Below the pieces are notes generated by a model, which was given only the letters and a program-made list of their open reading frames with translations, did no database searches and had not been told where the DNA came from. From positions 7,924,001 through 7,988,000 of the forward strand of contig NZ_CP060828.1 in the NCBI RefSeq assembly GCF_014489635.1: a stretch of DNA of 64,000 nt, in the 5' to 3' direction. How positions within the stretch are numbered: the first letter of the stretch is position 1; each line of letters starts with the position of its first letter. Positions 33,219-41,844 of this stretch are shown one piece after another. The stretch comes from Streptomyces roseirectus (GTDB taxonomy: Bacteria > Actinomycetota > Actinomycetes > Streptomycetales > Streptomycetaceae). The position numbers and the translations under genes were made by a program.

Positions 33219-34747
33219 GGCCGCACCTCCGGGTGCACGGCGAGCAGCGCCGCCACGGTGTCCGCGTCCCCGGGCCGCTTGTCCTCCCGGTAGCGGACGA
33301 CCCGCGCGAACCGCAGGGTGACCCCGGCCGGGTAGCGGGAGGAGCGCTGGAGGCCGTCGTAGGCGATCTCGACGACGAGTTCGGGGCGGACGGTGACGGT
33401 CCAGCCGTCGTCCGCGACGGCCAGCTCCGTCAGGCGCCGCGTCTGCCAGGCCAGCATCGCGTCGGTCATGCCCTTGAACGTCTTGCCCAGCATCACGAAA
33501 CCGCCGTCCTCGGCGCGGGCGCCGAGGTGCAGGTTGGAGAGCGTGCCCGCGCGGCGGCCGTGGCCGCGCTCGACGGCCAGGACCACCAGGTCGAGGGTGT
33601 GGACGGGCTTCACCTTCCGCCAGGACGCGCCGCGCCGGCCCGCGCTGTAAGGGGCGTCGAGGGACTTGAGGACGACGCCCTCATGGCCGCAGGCCAGGGT
33701 CTCGGCGAGGAACGTCGCCGCCGGGCCCGGCTCGGTCACGACCGTGCGGCGCACCCGCATCGGCTCCGGGACCAGATGGGCGAGTTCGGCGTGGCGGTCG
33801 GCGTAGGGGAGGTCGAGGAGGTCGCGGCCGTCCACGTGCAGGGCGTCGAAGAAGACGGGGGAGAGCGGGGTGGTCTCGGCCGCCTTGGCGACATCGACGC
33901 GGGAGCCGACCCGGCCCGCGGTCTCCTGGAAGGGCAGGGGGCGGTTCGTCGTCGGGTGCAGGGCCAGGACCTCGCCGTCCAGGATGACGGTGGTGGCCGG
34001 CAAGTCGCGGGCTACGGCGGTGAGTTCGGGGACCCGGTCGGTGATGTCGTCGAGGGTGCGGGTGTAGACGTGGACCTCGAAGCCGTCGCGGTGGAGCTGG
34101 ACGCGGATGCCGTCGAGCTTCTCCTCGACCGCGCAGGGGCCGAGGGCCGTGAGGGCTTCCTCGACGGAGGCCGCGGCGCGGGCGAGCATGGGGAACACCG
34201 GCCGCCCGACGGTGAGTTGAAAGGCGGCCAGGGCCGGCGGGCCGTCGGCGAGGAGGGCCTGGGCGACCGGGTGCAGGGAGCCCGCCAGCATCACCGCGCG
34301 GCGAACGTCCGCCGGGGGAGCGCCGGTTGCCTTCGCGAGGGCTTCCACGGCGACCGCGTCCAGCGCGCCCTGGCGGACCTCGCCGCTCAACAGGCCCCGC
34401 AGGAACCGCTGTTCGTCCTCGGTGGCCGCGCCCATCAACTCCGTGAGCAGGCGGGCGCGTTCGGCCTGGGAGCCGGTGCCCCTGACCTCGCCGAGGGCGG
34501 TGAGGCGGGCGTCGGTGTCCAGGACGGTGAGGGTCGGGGCAGGGGCCGGGTCCGGCGTGCGGCTGAGGAGCCGTGGGCCGATGCCGAGGCGGCCCTGGGG
34601 GAGGCGGCCCGCGAGGTAGGGGATGACGACGGGGACGTCGTCCGGGGCCGTCTCGCGGAAGAGGTCCGCGAGCAGGGCCGTCTTGCGGGAGCGCGCCGAG
34701 GTGGCGGCGACCTCGCGGGAGACCTCGGCCAGGCGTGCGAGGAGCAT
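33215..34747 (-). CDS. ATP-dependent DNA ligase
   Basis: The 510-residue enzyme has the adenylation motif EEKLDGIRVQLHRDG (nucleophilic Lys near residue 210), then DGEVLAL, FFDALHVDG, GHEGVVLKSLDAPY, WRKVKPVHTLDLVVL, and an OB-fold domain. An N-terminal helical DNA-binding domain (LLARLAEVSREVAATSARSRKTALL) is present, as in archaeal-type LigB proteins. It is one of the accessory ATP-dependent ligases of actinobacteria beside the essential NAD-dependent LigA. It heads a tightly packed ligase-NUDIX-ALDH block. The ATG at 34747 gives MLLARLAE. Confidence 0.94.
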   Translation of the reverse strand: MLLARLAEVSREVAATSARSRKTALLADLFRETAPDDVPVVIPYLAGRLPQGRLGIGPRLLSRTPDPAPAPTLTVLDTDARLTALGEVRGTGSQAERARLLTELMGAATEDEQRFLRGLLSGEVRQGALDAVAVEALAKATGAPPADVRRAVMLAGSLHPVAQALLADGPPALAAFQLTVGRPVFPMLARAAASVEEALTALGPCAVEEKLDGIRVQLHRDGFEVHVYTRTLDDITDRVPELTAVARDLPATTVILDGEVLALHPTTNRPLPFQETAGRVGSRVDVAKAAETTPLSPVFFDALHVDGRDLLDLPYADRHAELAHLVPEPMRVRRTVVTEPGPAATFLAETLACGHEGVVLKSLDAPYSAGRRGASWRKVKPVHTLDLVVLAVERGHGRRAGTLSNLHLGARAEDGGFVMLGKTFKGMTDAMLAWQTRRLTELAVADDGWTVTVRPELVVEIAYDGLQRSSRYPAGVTLRFARVVRYREDKRPGDADTVAALLAVHPEVRP

Positions 34748-34796
34748 AGGGCCATGGTGCTACGGGGCTCGCGCGCGCACATCCCGGCGTGCGGTG

Positions 34797-34825
34797 TTGA
34801 CAAAACCGGGTTGCCGAAACTGCAA
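34797..34825 (+). promoter_or_regulatory. Promoter and palindromic operator of the XRE-cupin gene
   Basis: TTGACA at 34797-34802 is a consensus -35. A palindrome TTGC-CGAAACT-GCAA follows at 34811-34825, overlapping the -10 position and ending at the first possible ATG. XRE-cupin regulators commonly bind TTGC/GCAA-type sites at their own promoters, so autoregulation is likely. Confidence 0.6.
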
Positions 34826-34833
34826 TGCCGGGC

Positions 34834-35406
34834 ATGAGTACCGAGGACGTTCTCGCCGAAGTGGGGCCCCGGCTGCGCCGGCTCCGCAAGGACCGCCGGG
34901 TGACGCTGGCCGCGCTCGCGGAGACCACCGGGATCTCCGTCAGCACGCTGTCGCGGCTGGAGTCGGGGCTGCGCAAGCCCTCCCTCGAACTGCTGCTGCC
35001 GATCGCGCAGGCGCACCAGGTGCCGCTGGACGAACTGGTGGGGGCGCCGCCCGTCGGGGACCCCCGGGTGCGGGCCAAACCGTTCGAGCGGGGCGGGCGG
35101 ACCTTCTATCCGCTGACCCGGCAGCCGGGCGGGCTCCAGGCGTACAAGGCGATCGAGCCGAAGCGCTCCGAGGAACCGCGAACGCGCACCCACGAGGGGT
35201 ACGAGTGGCTGTACGTGCTCTCCGGGAAGCTGCGGCTGGTGCTGGGGGAGCACGACGTCGTGCTGACGGCCGGGGAGGCGGCGGAGTTCGACACGCGGGT
35301 GCCGCACTGGTTCGGGTCGACGGGGGAGGGGCCGGTGGAGTTCCTGAGCCTGTTCGGGCCGCAGGGGGAGCGGATGCACGTGCGGGCGCGGCCCAAGAAG
35401 ACCTGA
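34834..35406 (+). CDS. XRE-family regulator with C-terminal cupin domain
   Basis: The 190-residue protein joins an N-terminal XRE helix-turn-helix (PRLRRLRKDRRVTLAALAETTGISVSTLSRLESGLRKPSLELLLPIA, about residues 11-58) to a cupin sensor domain (HEGYEWLYVLSGKLRLVLG, PHWFGS). Such PuuR-like proteins bind small metabolites in the cupin and switch adjacent catabolic genes. ATGs at 34825 and 34834 are both possible and neither has a Shine-Dalgarno sequence. A promoter with a TTGC-GCAA palindrome lies directly upstream. The downstream oxidoreductase/acyl-CoA dehydrogenase operon, 80 bases away in the same direction, is a reasonable target. Confidence 0.92.
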   Translation: MSTEDVLAEVGPRLRRLRKDRRVTLAALAETTGISVSTLSRLESGLRKPSLELLLPIAQAHQVPLDELVGAPPVGDPRVRAKPFERGGRTFYPLTRQPGGLQAYKAIEPKRSEEPRTRTHEGYEWLYVLSGKLRLVLGEHDVVLTAGEAAEFDTRVPHWFGSTGEGPVEFLSLFGPQGERMHVRARPKKT

Positions 35407-35486
35407 GTGTTCCCTCACGGCAAGCGACCGCTTAGTATGCGGATCGACCCCGGTCAGACGAAGCAGTCCCCCCGTGGAGGCCCCCC

Positions 35487-36446
35487 ATGCAGGCATGGCA
35501 CGTGCACGAGAACGGCGAGCCGAGCGAGGTGATGCGGCTCGTGGACGTGGCGCCGCCCACGCCCGGCGAGGGCCAGGTCCTGCTGAAGGTGCGCGCCGTG
35601 AGCATCAACTTCCCGGACGCCCTGCTCGCCCGGGGCCAGTACCAGATCAAGCCGCCGCTGCCCTTCACGCCGGGCGTCGAGCTGTGCGGGGAGACCGAGG
35701 ACGGCCGCCGCGTCATCGGCAACCCGGTCCTGCCGCACGGCGCGCTCGCCGAGTACACCCTCGCCGACGCCGCCGCCCTGCTGCCCGCCCCGGAGTCCCT
35801 GGACGACGCCGAGGCGTCGGCGCTGCTCATCGGCTACCAGACGGGGTGGTTCGGACTGCACCGCCGGGCCCGTCTCGAAGCCGGCGAGACGCTGCTCGTG
35901 CACGCCGCCGCCGGCGGGGTCGGCAGCGCGGCCGTCCAGCTCGGCAAGGCGGCCGGCGCGCGCGTCATCGGCGTCGTCGGCGGCCCCGACAAGGCCGCCG
36001 TCGCCCGCGAGCTGGGCTGCGACGTCGTCATCGACCGACGCGCGGACGACGTCGTCGGCGCCGTCAAGGAGGCGACCGGCGGCCGGGGCGCCGACGTGAT
36101 CTACGACCCCGTCGGCGGGGAGGCGTACCAGCAGTCCGCCAAGGCCGTCGCCTTCGAGGGCCGGATCGTGGTCGTCGGCTTCGCCAGCGGCTCCGTGCCG
36201 AGCCCCGCCCTGAACCACGCGCTGGTGAAGAACTACTCGATCCTGGGCCTGCACTGGGGCCTGTACGGCACCAAGAACCCCAAGCTGATCGCGCACTGCC
36301 ACGAACAGCTCACCGAACTCGCCGACCGGGGCGCGATCAAGCCCCTCGTGAGCGAGCGCGTGCCCCTCGCGGACGCGGCCGGCGCCGTGCAGAAGCTCGC
36401 CGACGGTGCCACCACCGGACGGGTCGTCGTGGAGGTCTCCGCATGA
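35487..36446 (+). CDS. NADPH:quinone oxidoreductase family (MDR) protein
   Basis: The 319-residue MDR-superfamily protein has the GroES-like N-terminal domain (VSINFPDALLARGQYQ, PPLPFTPGVELCGE) and the NADPH-binding HAAAGGVGSAAVQLGKAAGARVIG near residues 138-160. The zinc-binding cysteines of alcohol dehydrogenases are absent, so it is a quinone oxidoreductase or enoyl reductase type. The ATG at 35487 follows GGAGG. Its stop overlaps the next gene by four bases. With the two acyl-CoA dehydrogenases it makes a three-gene catabolic operon. Confidence 0.92.
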   Translation: MQAWHVHENGEPSEVMRLVDVAPPTPGEGQVLLKVRAVSINFPDALLARGQYQIKPPLPFTPGVELCGETEDGRRVIGNPVLPHGALAEYTLADAAALLPAPESLDDAEASALLIGYQTGWFGLHRRARLEAGETLLVHAAAGGVGSAAVQLGKAAGARVIGVVGGPDKAAVARELGCDVVIDRRADDVVGAVKEATGGRGADVIYDPVGGEAYQQSAKAVAFEGRIVVVGFASGSVPSPALNHALVKNYSILGLHWGLYGTKNPKLIAHCHEQLTELADRGAIKPLVSERVPLADAAGAVQKLADGATTGRVVVEVSA

Positions 36447-37624
36447 CCGACGCGAGTGAACTGCGCCGCCGCACCACCGAGTTGCTGGCCGCCCACCCGC
36501 CCGCGACGACCGAACGGCTGGACTTCCTGCGCGCCCGCTTCGACGCCGGGCTCGCCTGGGTCCACTACCCCGTCGGACTCGGCGGCCTCGACGCGCCCCG
36601 CGCCCTCCAGGCCGTCGTGGACGCCGAGCTGGCGGCGGCCGACGCCCCCGACAACGACCCGCGCCGCAACGGCATCGGCCTCGGCATGGCCGCGCCGACC
36701 ATCCTCAAGTACGGGACGCCCGAGCAGCACAGCCGCTTCCTGCGGCCCCTGTGGACCGGCGAGGAGGTCTGGTGCCAGCTCTTCAGCGAGCCCGGCGCGG
36801 GCTCCGACCTCGCCGCACTCGGCACCCGCGCCGTCCGCGAGGGCGACAACTGGATCGTGAACGGGCAGAAGGTGTGGACGTCCGGCGCGCACAACGCCCG
36901 CTGGGCCATCCTCATCGCCCGCACCGACCCGGACGTCCCCAAGCACGCGGGCATCACCTACTTCCTGTGCGACATGACCGACCCCGGCGTCGACGTCCGC
37001 CCGCTGCGCCAGATCACCGGCGAGGCCGAGTTCAACGAGGTCTTCCTCACGGACGTCCGCATCCCCGACGCCCACCGGCTCGGTGAGACCGGGGACGGCT
37101 GGCGGGTCGCGCAGACCACGCTGAACAACGAGCGCGTCGCGATCGGCGGCATGCGGCTGCCCCGCGAGGGCGGGATGATCGGGCCCGTCGCCAAGACCTG
37201 GCGCGAACGGCCCGAGCTGCGCACGCACGAACTGCACCAGCGGCTGCTGAAGCTGTGGGTCGAGTCCGAGGTGTCGCGGCTCACCGCCGACCGGCTGCGC
37301 CAGCAGCTCTCCGCCGGGCAGCCCGGACCCGAGGGCGCCGGGATGAAGCTCGCGTTCGCCCGCCTCAACCAGGAGATCAGCGGCCTGGAGGTCGAACTCC
37401 TCGGCCCCGAGGGCCTGTTGTACGACGACTGGACCCTGCGCCGCCCGGAACTCGTCGACTTCACCGGGCGCGAGGCCGGCTACCGCTACCTGCGCGCCAA
37501 GGGCAACAGCATCGAGGGCGGGACCAGCGAGGTCCTGCTGAACATCGTCGCCGAACGCGTCCTGGGCCTGCCCGCCGAGCCGCGCACCGACAAGGACGTC
37601 GCCTGGAAGGACCTCGCCCGATGA
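36443..37624 (+). CDS. Acyl-CoA dehydrogenase, active-type subunit of a pair
   Basis: The 393-residue protein has the flavin site QLFSEPGAGSDLA and VWTSGAHNARW, and the C-terminal IEGGTSEVLLNIVAERVLGLP, where the GTSE loop contacts FAD. The C-terminal LVDFTGREAGYRYLRAKGNS region is typical of FadE-like enzymes acting on bulky acyl-CoAs. It is flanked by four-base overlaps with the oxidoreductase before and the second acyl-CoA dehydrogenase after it. The pair is of unequal length with one partner lacking the GTSE loop, as in the heterotetrameric FadE enzymes of mycobacterial sterol catabolism. Confidence 0.92.
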   Translation: MTDASELRRRTTELLAAHPPATTERLDFLRARFDAGLAWVHYPVGLGGLDAPRALQAVVDAELAAADAPDNDPRRNGIGLGMAAPTILKYGTPEQHSRFLRPLWTGEEVWCQLFSEPGAGSDLAALGTRAVREGDNWIVNGQKVWTSGAHNARWAILIARTDPDVPKHAGITYFLCDMTDPGVDVRPLRQITGEAEFNEVFLTDVRIPDAHRLGETGDGWRVAQTTLNNERVAIGGMRLPREGGMIGPVAKTWRERPELRTHELHQRLLKLWVESEVSRLTADRLRQQLSAGQPGPEGAGMKLAFARLNQEISGLEVELLGPEGLLYDDWTLRRPELVDFTGREAGYRYLRAKGNSIEGGTSEVLLNIVAERVLGLPAEPRTDKDVAWKDLAR

Positions 37625-38694
37625 GCGATCTGTTGTACTCGGAGGAGGAAGAGGCCCTGCGGTCCGCCGTACGGGACCTGCTTGGCGACCACTGCGACCC
37701 GGCCGGGGTCATCGCGCGCGTGGAGTCGGACGCCCCGCACGACACCGCCGCCTGGAAGGCGCTCGCCCAGAACATGGGCCTCGCCGGGCTCCTGGTCCCC
37801 GAGGAGCTGGGCGGCCAGGGCGCCACGCACCGTGAAGTCGCCGTCGTCCTGGAGGAGTTGGGCCGCTTCGTCGCGCCCGTGCCCTACCTGTCCAGCGCCG
37901 TCGTCGCCACCGAGGCGCTGCTGGAGTGCGGTGACGCGGAGCTGCTGGAACGGCTCGCCTCCGGCCGGGCGGTCGGCGTCCTCGCGGTCGGGCTGCACCG
38001 CGCCCCGGGCACCGCGTTCTCCGTCGCCCGCCTCGAAAACGGGCGCCTGCACGGGCAGTTGACGGGGATCGCGGACGCCGGCGCCGCCGACGTGCTGCTG
38101 GTTCCGGCGGAGGACGGCGGGCTGTACGCGGTCGAGGCGGCCGACGCGGCGATCGCCCCGCAGTCGTCCCTCGACCTCACCCGCCCGCTGGGCACGGTCA
38201 CGCTCGACGGCGCCCCCGGCCGCCGCCTCGGCGAGTCCGCGCCCGCCGTGCACCGCGCGCTGCGGTCCGCCGCCGGACTGCTGGCCTCCGAGCAACTGGG
38301 CGTCGCGGACTGGGCGTTGACCGAGACGGTCCGCTACCTCAAGGACCGCACGCAGTTCAACCGGCCCGTCGGCGGGTTCCAGGCGCTCAAGCACCGGCTC
38401 GCACAGGTCTGGCTCGAAGTCGTCAACCTCCGCGCCGCCGCCCGGAGTTCGGCCGACGCGCTGTCCACCGGAGAGGACGTTGAGGTGGCCGTCGCGGTCG
38501 CCCAGGCGTACGCGTCGCCCGCCGCCGTGCGGATCGTCGAGGAGGCCCTGCAACTGCACGGGGGCATCGGGATGACGTGGGAACACCCCGTCCACCTGTA
38601 CCTCAAGCGGGCCAAGGCCGACTCGATCGCGTACGGGACCGCGGGGGCCCACCGGACGGCGCTGGCCGCACTGGTGGACCTCCAAGCACCCTGA
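37621..38694 (+). CDS. Acyl-CoA dehydrogenase, second subunit of a pair
   Basis: The 357-residue protein has the acyl-CoA dehydrogenase fold (LLVPEELGGQGATHREVAVVLEELGRF, YLKDRTQFNRPVGGFQALKHRLA, LQLHGGIGMTWEHPVHLYLKRAK), but the usual EGTSE loop is replaced by IAYGTAGAHR. It therefore probably lacks some FAD and substrate contacts of its own and works as the partner subunit of the preceding protein. The ATG overlaps the previous stop by four bases. A strong hairpin terminator follows at 38716-38745. Confidence 0.92.
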   Translation: MSDLLYSEEEEALRSAVRDLLGDHCDPAGVIARVESDAPHDTAAWKALAQNMGLAGLLVPEELGGQGATHREVAVVLEELGRFVAPVPYLSSAVVATEALLECGDAELLERLASGRAVGVLAVGLHRAPGTAFSVARLENGRLHGQLTGIADAGAADVLLVPAEDGGLYAVEAADAAIAPQSSLDLTRPLGTVTLDGAPGRRLGESAPAVHRALRSAAGLLASEQLGVADWALTETVRYLKDRTQFNRPVGGFQALKHRLAQVWLEVVNLRAAARSSADALSTGEDVEVAVAVAQAYASPAAVRIVEEALQLHGGIGMTWEHPVHLYLKRAKADSIAYGTAGAHRTALAALVDLQAP

Positions 38695-38715
38695 GTTCCA
38701 CCGGCGTTCACTTCG

Positions 38716-38745
38716 CAGGGCCCGTCCCACCCGGGGCGGGCCCTG
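38716..38745 (+). terminator. Hairpin terminator of the acyl-CoA dehydrogenase operon
   Basis: A perfect 9-bp stem, CAGGGCCCG at 38716-38724 and CGGGCCCTG at 38737-38745, with a 12-base loop, lies 22 bases after the stop codon. Confidence 0.85.
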
Positions 38746-38865
38746 TGCCGTCCTCGGTGAACTGACGGCGGCGGTCCGGCCAACTCCTGCGCCGCTTCCT
38801 CCTCTTGAGGTGTCCACGCCCGCATACTCGCGGGGGACCCCCACGGAAGAGACAGGGAGCAGCGC

Positions 38866-39729
38866 ATGGCCCTCACCACCCGCCGCAGAGCCCTCGGCAC
38901 CCTCGGCGTCGCCCTCGCGGGCAGTCTCGCCCTGCCGAGCGTCAGCGCCCTCGCGGCCGAACGCCACCCCGTACGCCGCCCGTTGTGGCGGGCGCACGCG
39001 CACAACGACTACGAGCACCCCCGCCCCCTCTTCGACGCCCTCGACCACCGCTTCGGCAGCGTCGAGGCGGACATCTTCCTTGTCGGCGACCAGCTTCTGA
39101 TCGCCCACGACGCGAGCGAACTCGACCCCGCCCGCACGCTCGAAGCCCTCTACCTCGACCCCCTCGCCGCCCGGGTGAAGGCCAACCACGGCTCGGTGTA
39201 CCGGGGGCAGCGCCGGCCCCTCCAACTCCTGATCGACATCAAGACCGAAGGCTCCTCGACCTACCTGGAGCTGGACCGCCACCTGCGCCGCTACCCCGGC
39301 CTGTTCACCACCTACGCGCACGGCCGGATCCGCGAGGGCGCCGTCACCGCCGTCATCTCCGGCGACCGCGCGGCACGCGGCCCCCTGGAGGCGCAGACCG
39401 TCCGCAGCGCCTTCTACGACGGCCGCCTCGCCGACCTCGGCACCGCCGCGCCGGCCTCGCTGATCCCGCTGATCAGCGACAACTGGACGCGCACCTTCAC
39501 CTGGAGCGGCGTCGGCGCCTTCCCCGACGCCGAACGCGCGACACTGCGCGGGATCGTCGACCAGGCGCACGCGCGCGGCCAGCAGGTCCGTTTCTGGGCC
39601 ACCCCCGACCTCGCCGGGCCCGCCCGCGACGCCCTGTGGGGCGAACTCCTCGCCGCCGGCGTCGACTTCCTCAACACCGACGACCTCGCCGGACTCGAAG
39701 CGTTCCTCGACACCCGCACGGCCGCGTAA
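38866..39729 (+). CDS. Tat-exported PI-PLC/GDPD-like phosphodiesterase
   Basis: The 287-residue protein starts with a twin-arginine signal (TTRRRALGTLGVALAGSLAL, cleavage near SALA). The mature part has a TIM-barrel phosphodiesterase pattern: RAHAHNDYEHPRPLFDAL with the first catalytic His, VEADIFLVGDQLLIAHD with metal Glu/Asp and the second His, then LLIDIKTEG. It resembles the AIM6-like branch of the phosphatidylinositol phospholipase C / glycerophosphodiesterase fold. It probably acts outside the cell on phosphodiesters. The ATG at 38866 follows AGGGAGCAGC. Confidence 0.87.
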   Translation: MALTTRRRALGTLGVALAGSLALPSVSALAAERHPVRRPLWRAHAHNDYEHPRPLFDALDHRFGSVEADIFLVGDQLLIAHDASELDPARTLEALYLDPLAARVKANHGSVYRGQRRPLQLLIDIKTEGSSTYLELDRHLRRYPGLFTTYAHGRIREGAVTAVISGDRAARGPLEAQTVRSAFYDGRLADLGTAAPASLIPLISDNWTRTFTWSGVGAFPDAERATLRGIVDQAHARGQQVRFWATPDLAGPARDALWGELLAAGVDFLNTDDLAGLEAFLDTRTAA

Positions 39730-39830
39730 CCACCCGTTCGAGGGACAGGTCACTCGCCCGATCCGCCCCTCCGCTACGCCACACTTGCGGCCGAACGCCG
39801 CAAAAGCGGACGTAGCGGAGGAGGTTGGCG

Positions 39831-40025
39831 TTGGCCCTGTCCATTTCCCTGGTCGTACTGCTGCTGATCCTGGTGGTGGTCTTCGTCCGCACCGGCGGAC
39901 TGAAGCCGTCCCACGCCGTCACCTGCCTCCTGCTCGGCTTCTTCCTCGCCGGCACGAGCATGGCGCCCACCATCCACAGCGGCCTCACCGCGACGGCGGA
40001 CCTGGTGGCCGGCATCCGCCCCTGA
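39831..40025 (+). CDS. Small single-pass to two-pass membrane protein
   Basis: The 64-residue protein has an N-terminal hydrophobic helix (LVVLLLILVVVFVRTGG) and a second segment (AVTCLLLGFFLAGTSMAPTI). TTG codons at 39825 and 39831 are candidate starts; 39831 is favoured because AGGAGG lies six bases before it. Small proteins of this kind are frequent in Streptomyces, and I cannot assign a function. It converges on the methyltransferase-NUDIX gene with eight bases between stops. Confidence 0.7.
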   Translation: MALSISLVVLLLILVVVFVRTGGLKPSHAVTCLLLGFFLAGTSMAPTIHSGLTATADLVAGIRP

Positions 40026-40033
40026 CGGGCTGG

Positions 40034-41194
40034 TCAGCCCCGGAACGGCGTGAAGTGCGCCGGCGCGTGGTCGATCGGCAGCCCGGGGCGCCAGGCGGTG
40101 AGGGACTGCGCGCTGCACACGAACAGGGACGGCGGCAGCCGGTCCAGCGGATACCAGCGCCAGTCGCCGACCCGCTCACCCGGCTGGTCCGAAGGCTCCC
40201 CGCGCCACTTCTCCACCACGGCGCCGACGGTGACGCGGACGACACCGTCGACATGGTCGAGGAGCGTCCCGAGCAGCCGCACGTCCCGCGCGTCCGCCTC
40301 GATGCCGGTCTCCTCGCGCAACTCCCGCACGACCGTCTCCTCCAGCCGCTCGCCGGGCTCGGACGTGCCGCCGGGCAGCTCCCAGGTACCGCGCCGGTGC
40401 CGGCCCAGGAGGAGCCCGCGGGGCCCGTGGAGGATGGCGCCGACCCCGAGGGCGGCGTGCGGGACGGGCGGGAGGTTCGTACGGGGGCGGGACGTCGTGC
40501 GCGGCGGGCGGCGGGCGCGGAAGACGCGGTAGGAGGCGGGGTTCGCGGGGTCGGGCGAGGCGACCGTCTCGACGCGGTCGACGCTCAGCCCGTGCTCCGT
40601 CAACAGCCCTTCCCACAGCTCCGGTTCGAGCACCCACATCCGCACGCTCTCCTCACCGCCGCCCGCGAGCCGCAGGGGTTCGGGGCGGGCGGTGACCGTG
40701 CCGGAGGGGCCGGCGCCGTCCGAGTCGGTGTGCAGCACCGAGAAGCACAGGACGGCGCCCGGCGCGAGGGCGGTCGCGAGGGCCGGGAGGAGGCGGTACG
40801 GGTCGATGTACGGCAGCGAGCCCACCGCGTACACGACGTCGTACGGCTCCGCCGTCGCGCGCAGGTGGTCCACCGCGTCCGCCGTGATCAGGCGCAGCCC
40901 CGGCAGGTCGCCGTACCGCGCGCGGGCCCGCTCGATCTGGCCGGGCGAGGCGTCGACGGCGTCCACCCGGGCGCCGTGCGCCGTGACGAGGTGCGCGGCG
41001 TGCCGGGCGAGACCGCAGCCCAGGTCCAGGACCCGGCGCCCCGTCAGCTCGCCCAGGAACTCGGTGCCGGGGCCCACGCCGGGGAACCCCCAGTCGACGC
41101 GGTCCGCGTCCTCGACGGGCGTGCCCCGGCGCAGGTGGTGTTCCGCGTAGGTCTGCCAGACGGCGGCGTTCACGGACTCGGGGGACTGCGGCAC
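40034..41194 (-). CDS. Methyltransferase-NUDIX fusion protein
   Basis: The product of about 386 residues has two domains. Residues 1 to about 225 are a class I SAM-dependent methyltransferase (motif [16 protein letters not shown], acidic [29 protein letters not shown]). After an Arg/Pro linker ([18 protein letters not shown]) comes a NUDIX hydrolase with the full box [25 protein letters not shown]. The GTG at 41194 follows GGAGG at a 5-base spacing; GTG and TTG codons two and four positions upstream are alternatives. Both sites look intact. The pairing suggests one enzyme that methylates a substrate and hydrolyses a nucleotide-linked partner, but the substrate is unknown. Confidence 0.9.
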   Translation of the reverse strand: MPQSPESVNAAVWQTYAEHHLRRGTPVEDADRVDWGFPGVGPGTEFLGELTGRRVLDLGCGLARHAAHLVTAHGARVDAVDASPGQIERARARYGDLPGLRLITADAVDHLRATAEPYDVVYAVGSLPYIDPYRLLPALATALAPGAVLCFSVLHTDSDGAGPSGTVTARPEPLRLAGGGEESVRMWVLEPELWEGLLTEHGLSVDRVETVASPDPANPASYRVFRARRPPRTTSRPRTNLPPVPHAALGVGAILHGPRGLLLGRHRRGTWELPGGTSEPGERLEETVVRELREETGIEADARDVRLLGTLLDHVDGVVRVTVGAVVEKWRGEPSDQPGERVGDWRWYPLDRLPPSLFVCSAQSLTAWRPGLPIDHAPAHFTPFRG

Positions 41195-41228
41195 GGGCAC
41201 CTCCAAGGCGGGCCGGGACGGCGGGAGT

Positions 41229-41678
41229 TCAGCGCACCGGGTGCTTGCTCATGATCGACACCCGGTTGAACGCGTTGATGGTGACGGCCGCCCACACGAC
41301 CGCCGACACCTGATCGTCCGTGAACACCTCACGCGCCCGCGCGTACGCGGCCTCCTGGGCGTCCGCGTCCGTCGTGAGCGTCGTCACCTCGGCCAGCGCC
41401 AGTGCCGCGCGCTCCTGCGGGGTGAACAACTCGGTGTCCCGCCAGGCCGCGAGCACACCGAGCCGGCGCGCGGTGTCGCCCTCGCGCAGCGCCGCCTTGG
41501 TGTGCACGTCGAGACAGAAGGCGCAGCCGTTGAGCTGGGAGACCCGCAGGTTCACCAGCTCGATCAGCGTGCGCCCGAGCCCCGCCTCGGCGGCCGTCGC
41601 CCGCACCGCCTCCGAGGTCTGCACCAACGCGTGGTACGCCTTCGGGCTCTGCTTGTCGATGAAGATCCGTCGCGTCAC
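41229..41678 (-). CDS. AhpD-like carboxymuconolactone decarboxylase-family protein
   Basis: The product of about 149 residues has the redox-active CxxC of AhpD in [14 protein letters not shown] (Cys52, Cys55, His59), followed by the helical bundle typical of the family. It is therefore an alkylhydroperoxidase-type thiol peroxidase or adaptor and probably not a true decarboxylase. The GTG at 41678 gives [15 protein letters not shown], close to related proteins. A GTG at 41711 is an alternative start. It ends 34 bases before the methyltransferase-NUDIX gene start, on the same strand. Confidence 0.88.
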   Translation of the reverse strand: MTRRIFIDKQSPKAYHALVQTSEAVRATAAEAGLGRTLIELVNLRVSQLNGCAFCLDVHTKAALREGDTARRLGVLAAWRDTELFTPQERAALALAEVTTLTTDADAQEAAYARAREVFTDDQVSAVVWAAVTINAFNRVSIMSKHPVR

Positions 41679-41844
41679 GGGCAAATCCAACCACGGGGCG
41701 GCCGGGCGCACCCACCCCTTCCCATGCCCTATGATTGATCTTGCGAGGCCGCCCCAACTCGGGGCGCCGGACAGTGCGTTGGTGGTCCAAGGAAAGACGT
41801 CCCGCTTCCTGCGGGGAGATGCAGGTGCAAGGCCGGCCCAGCGC

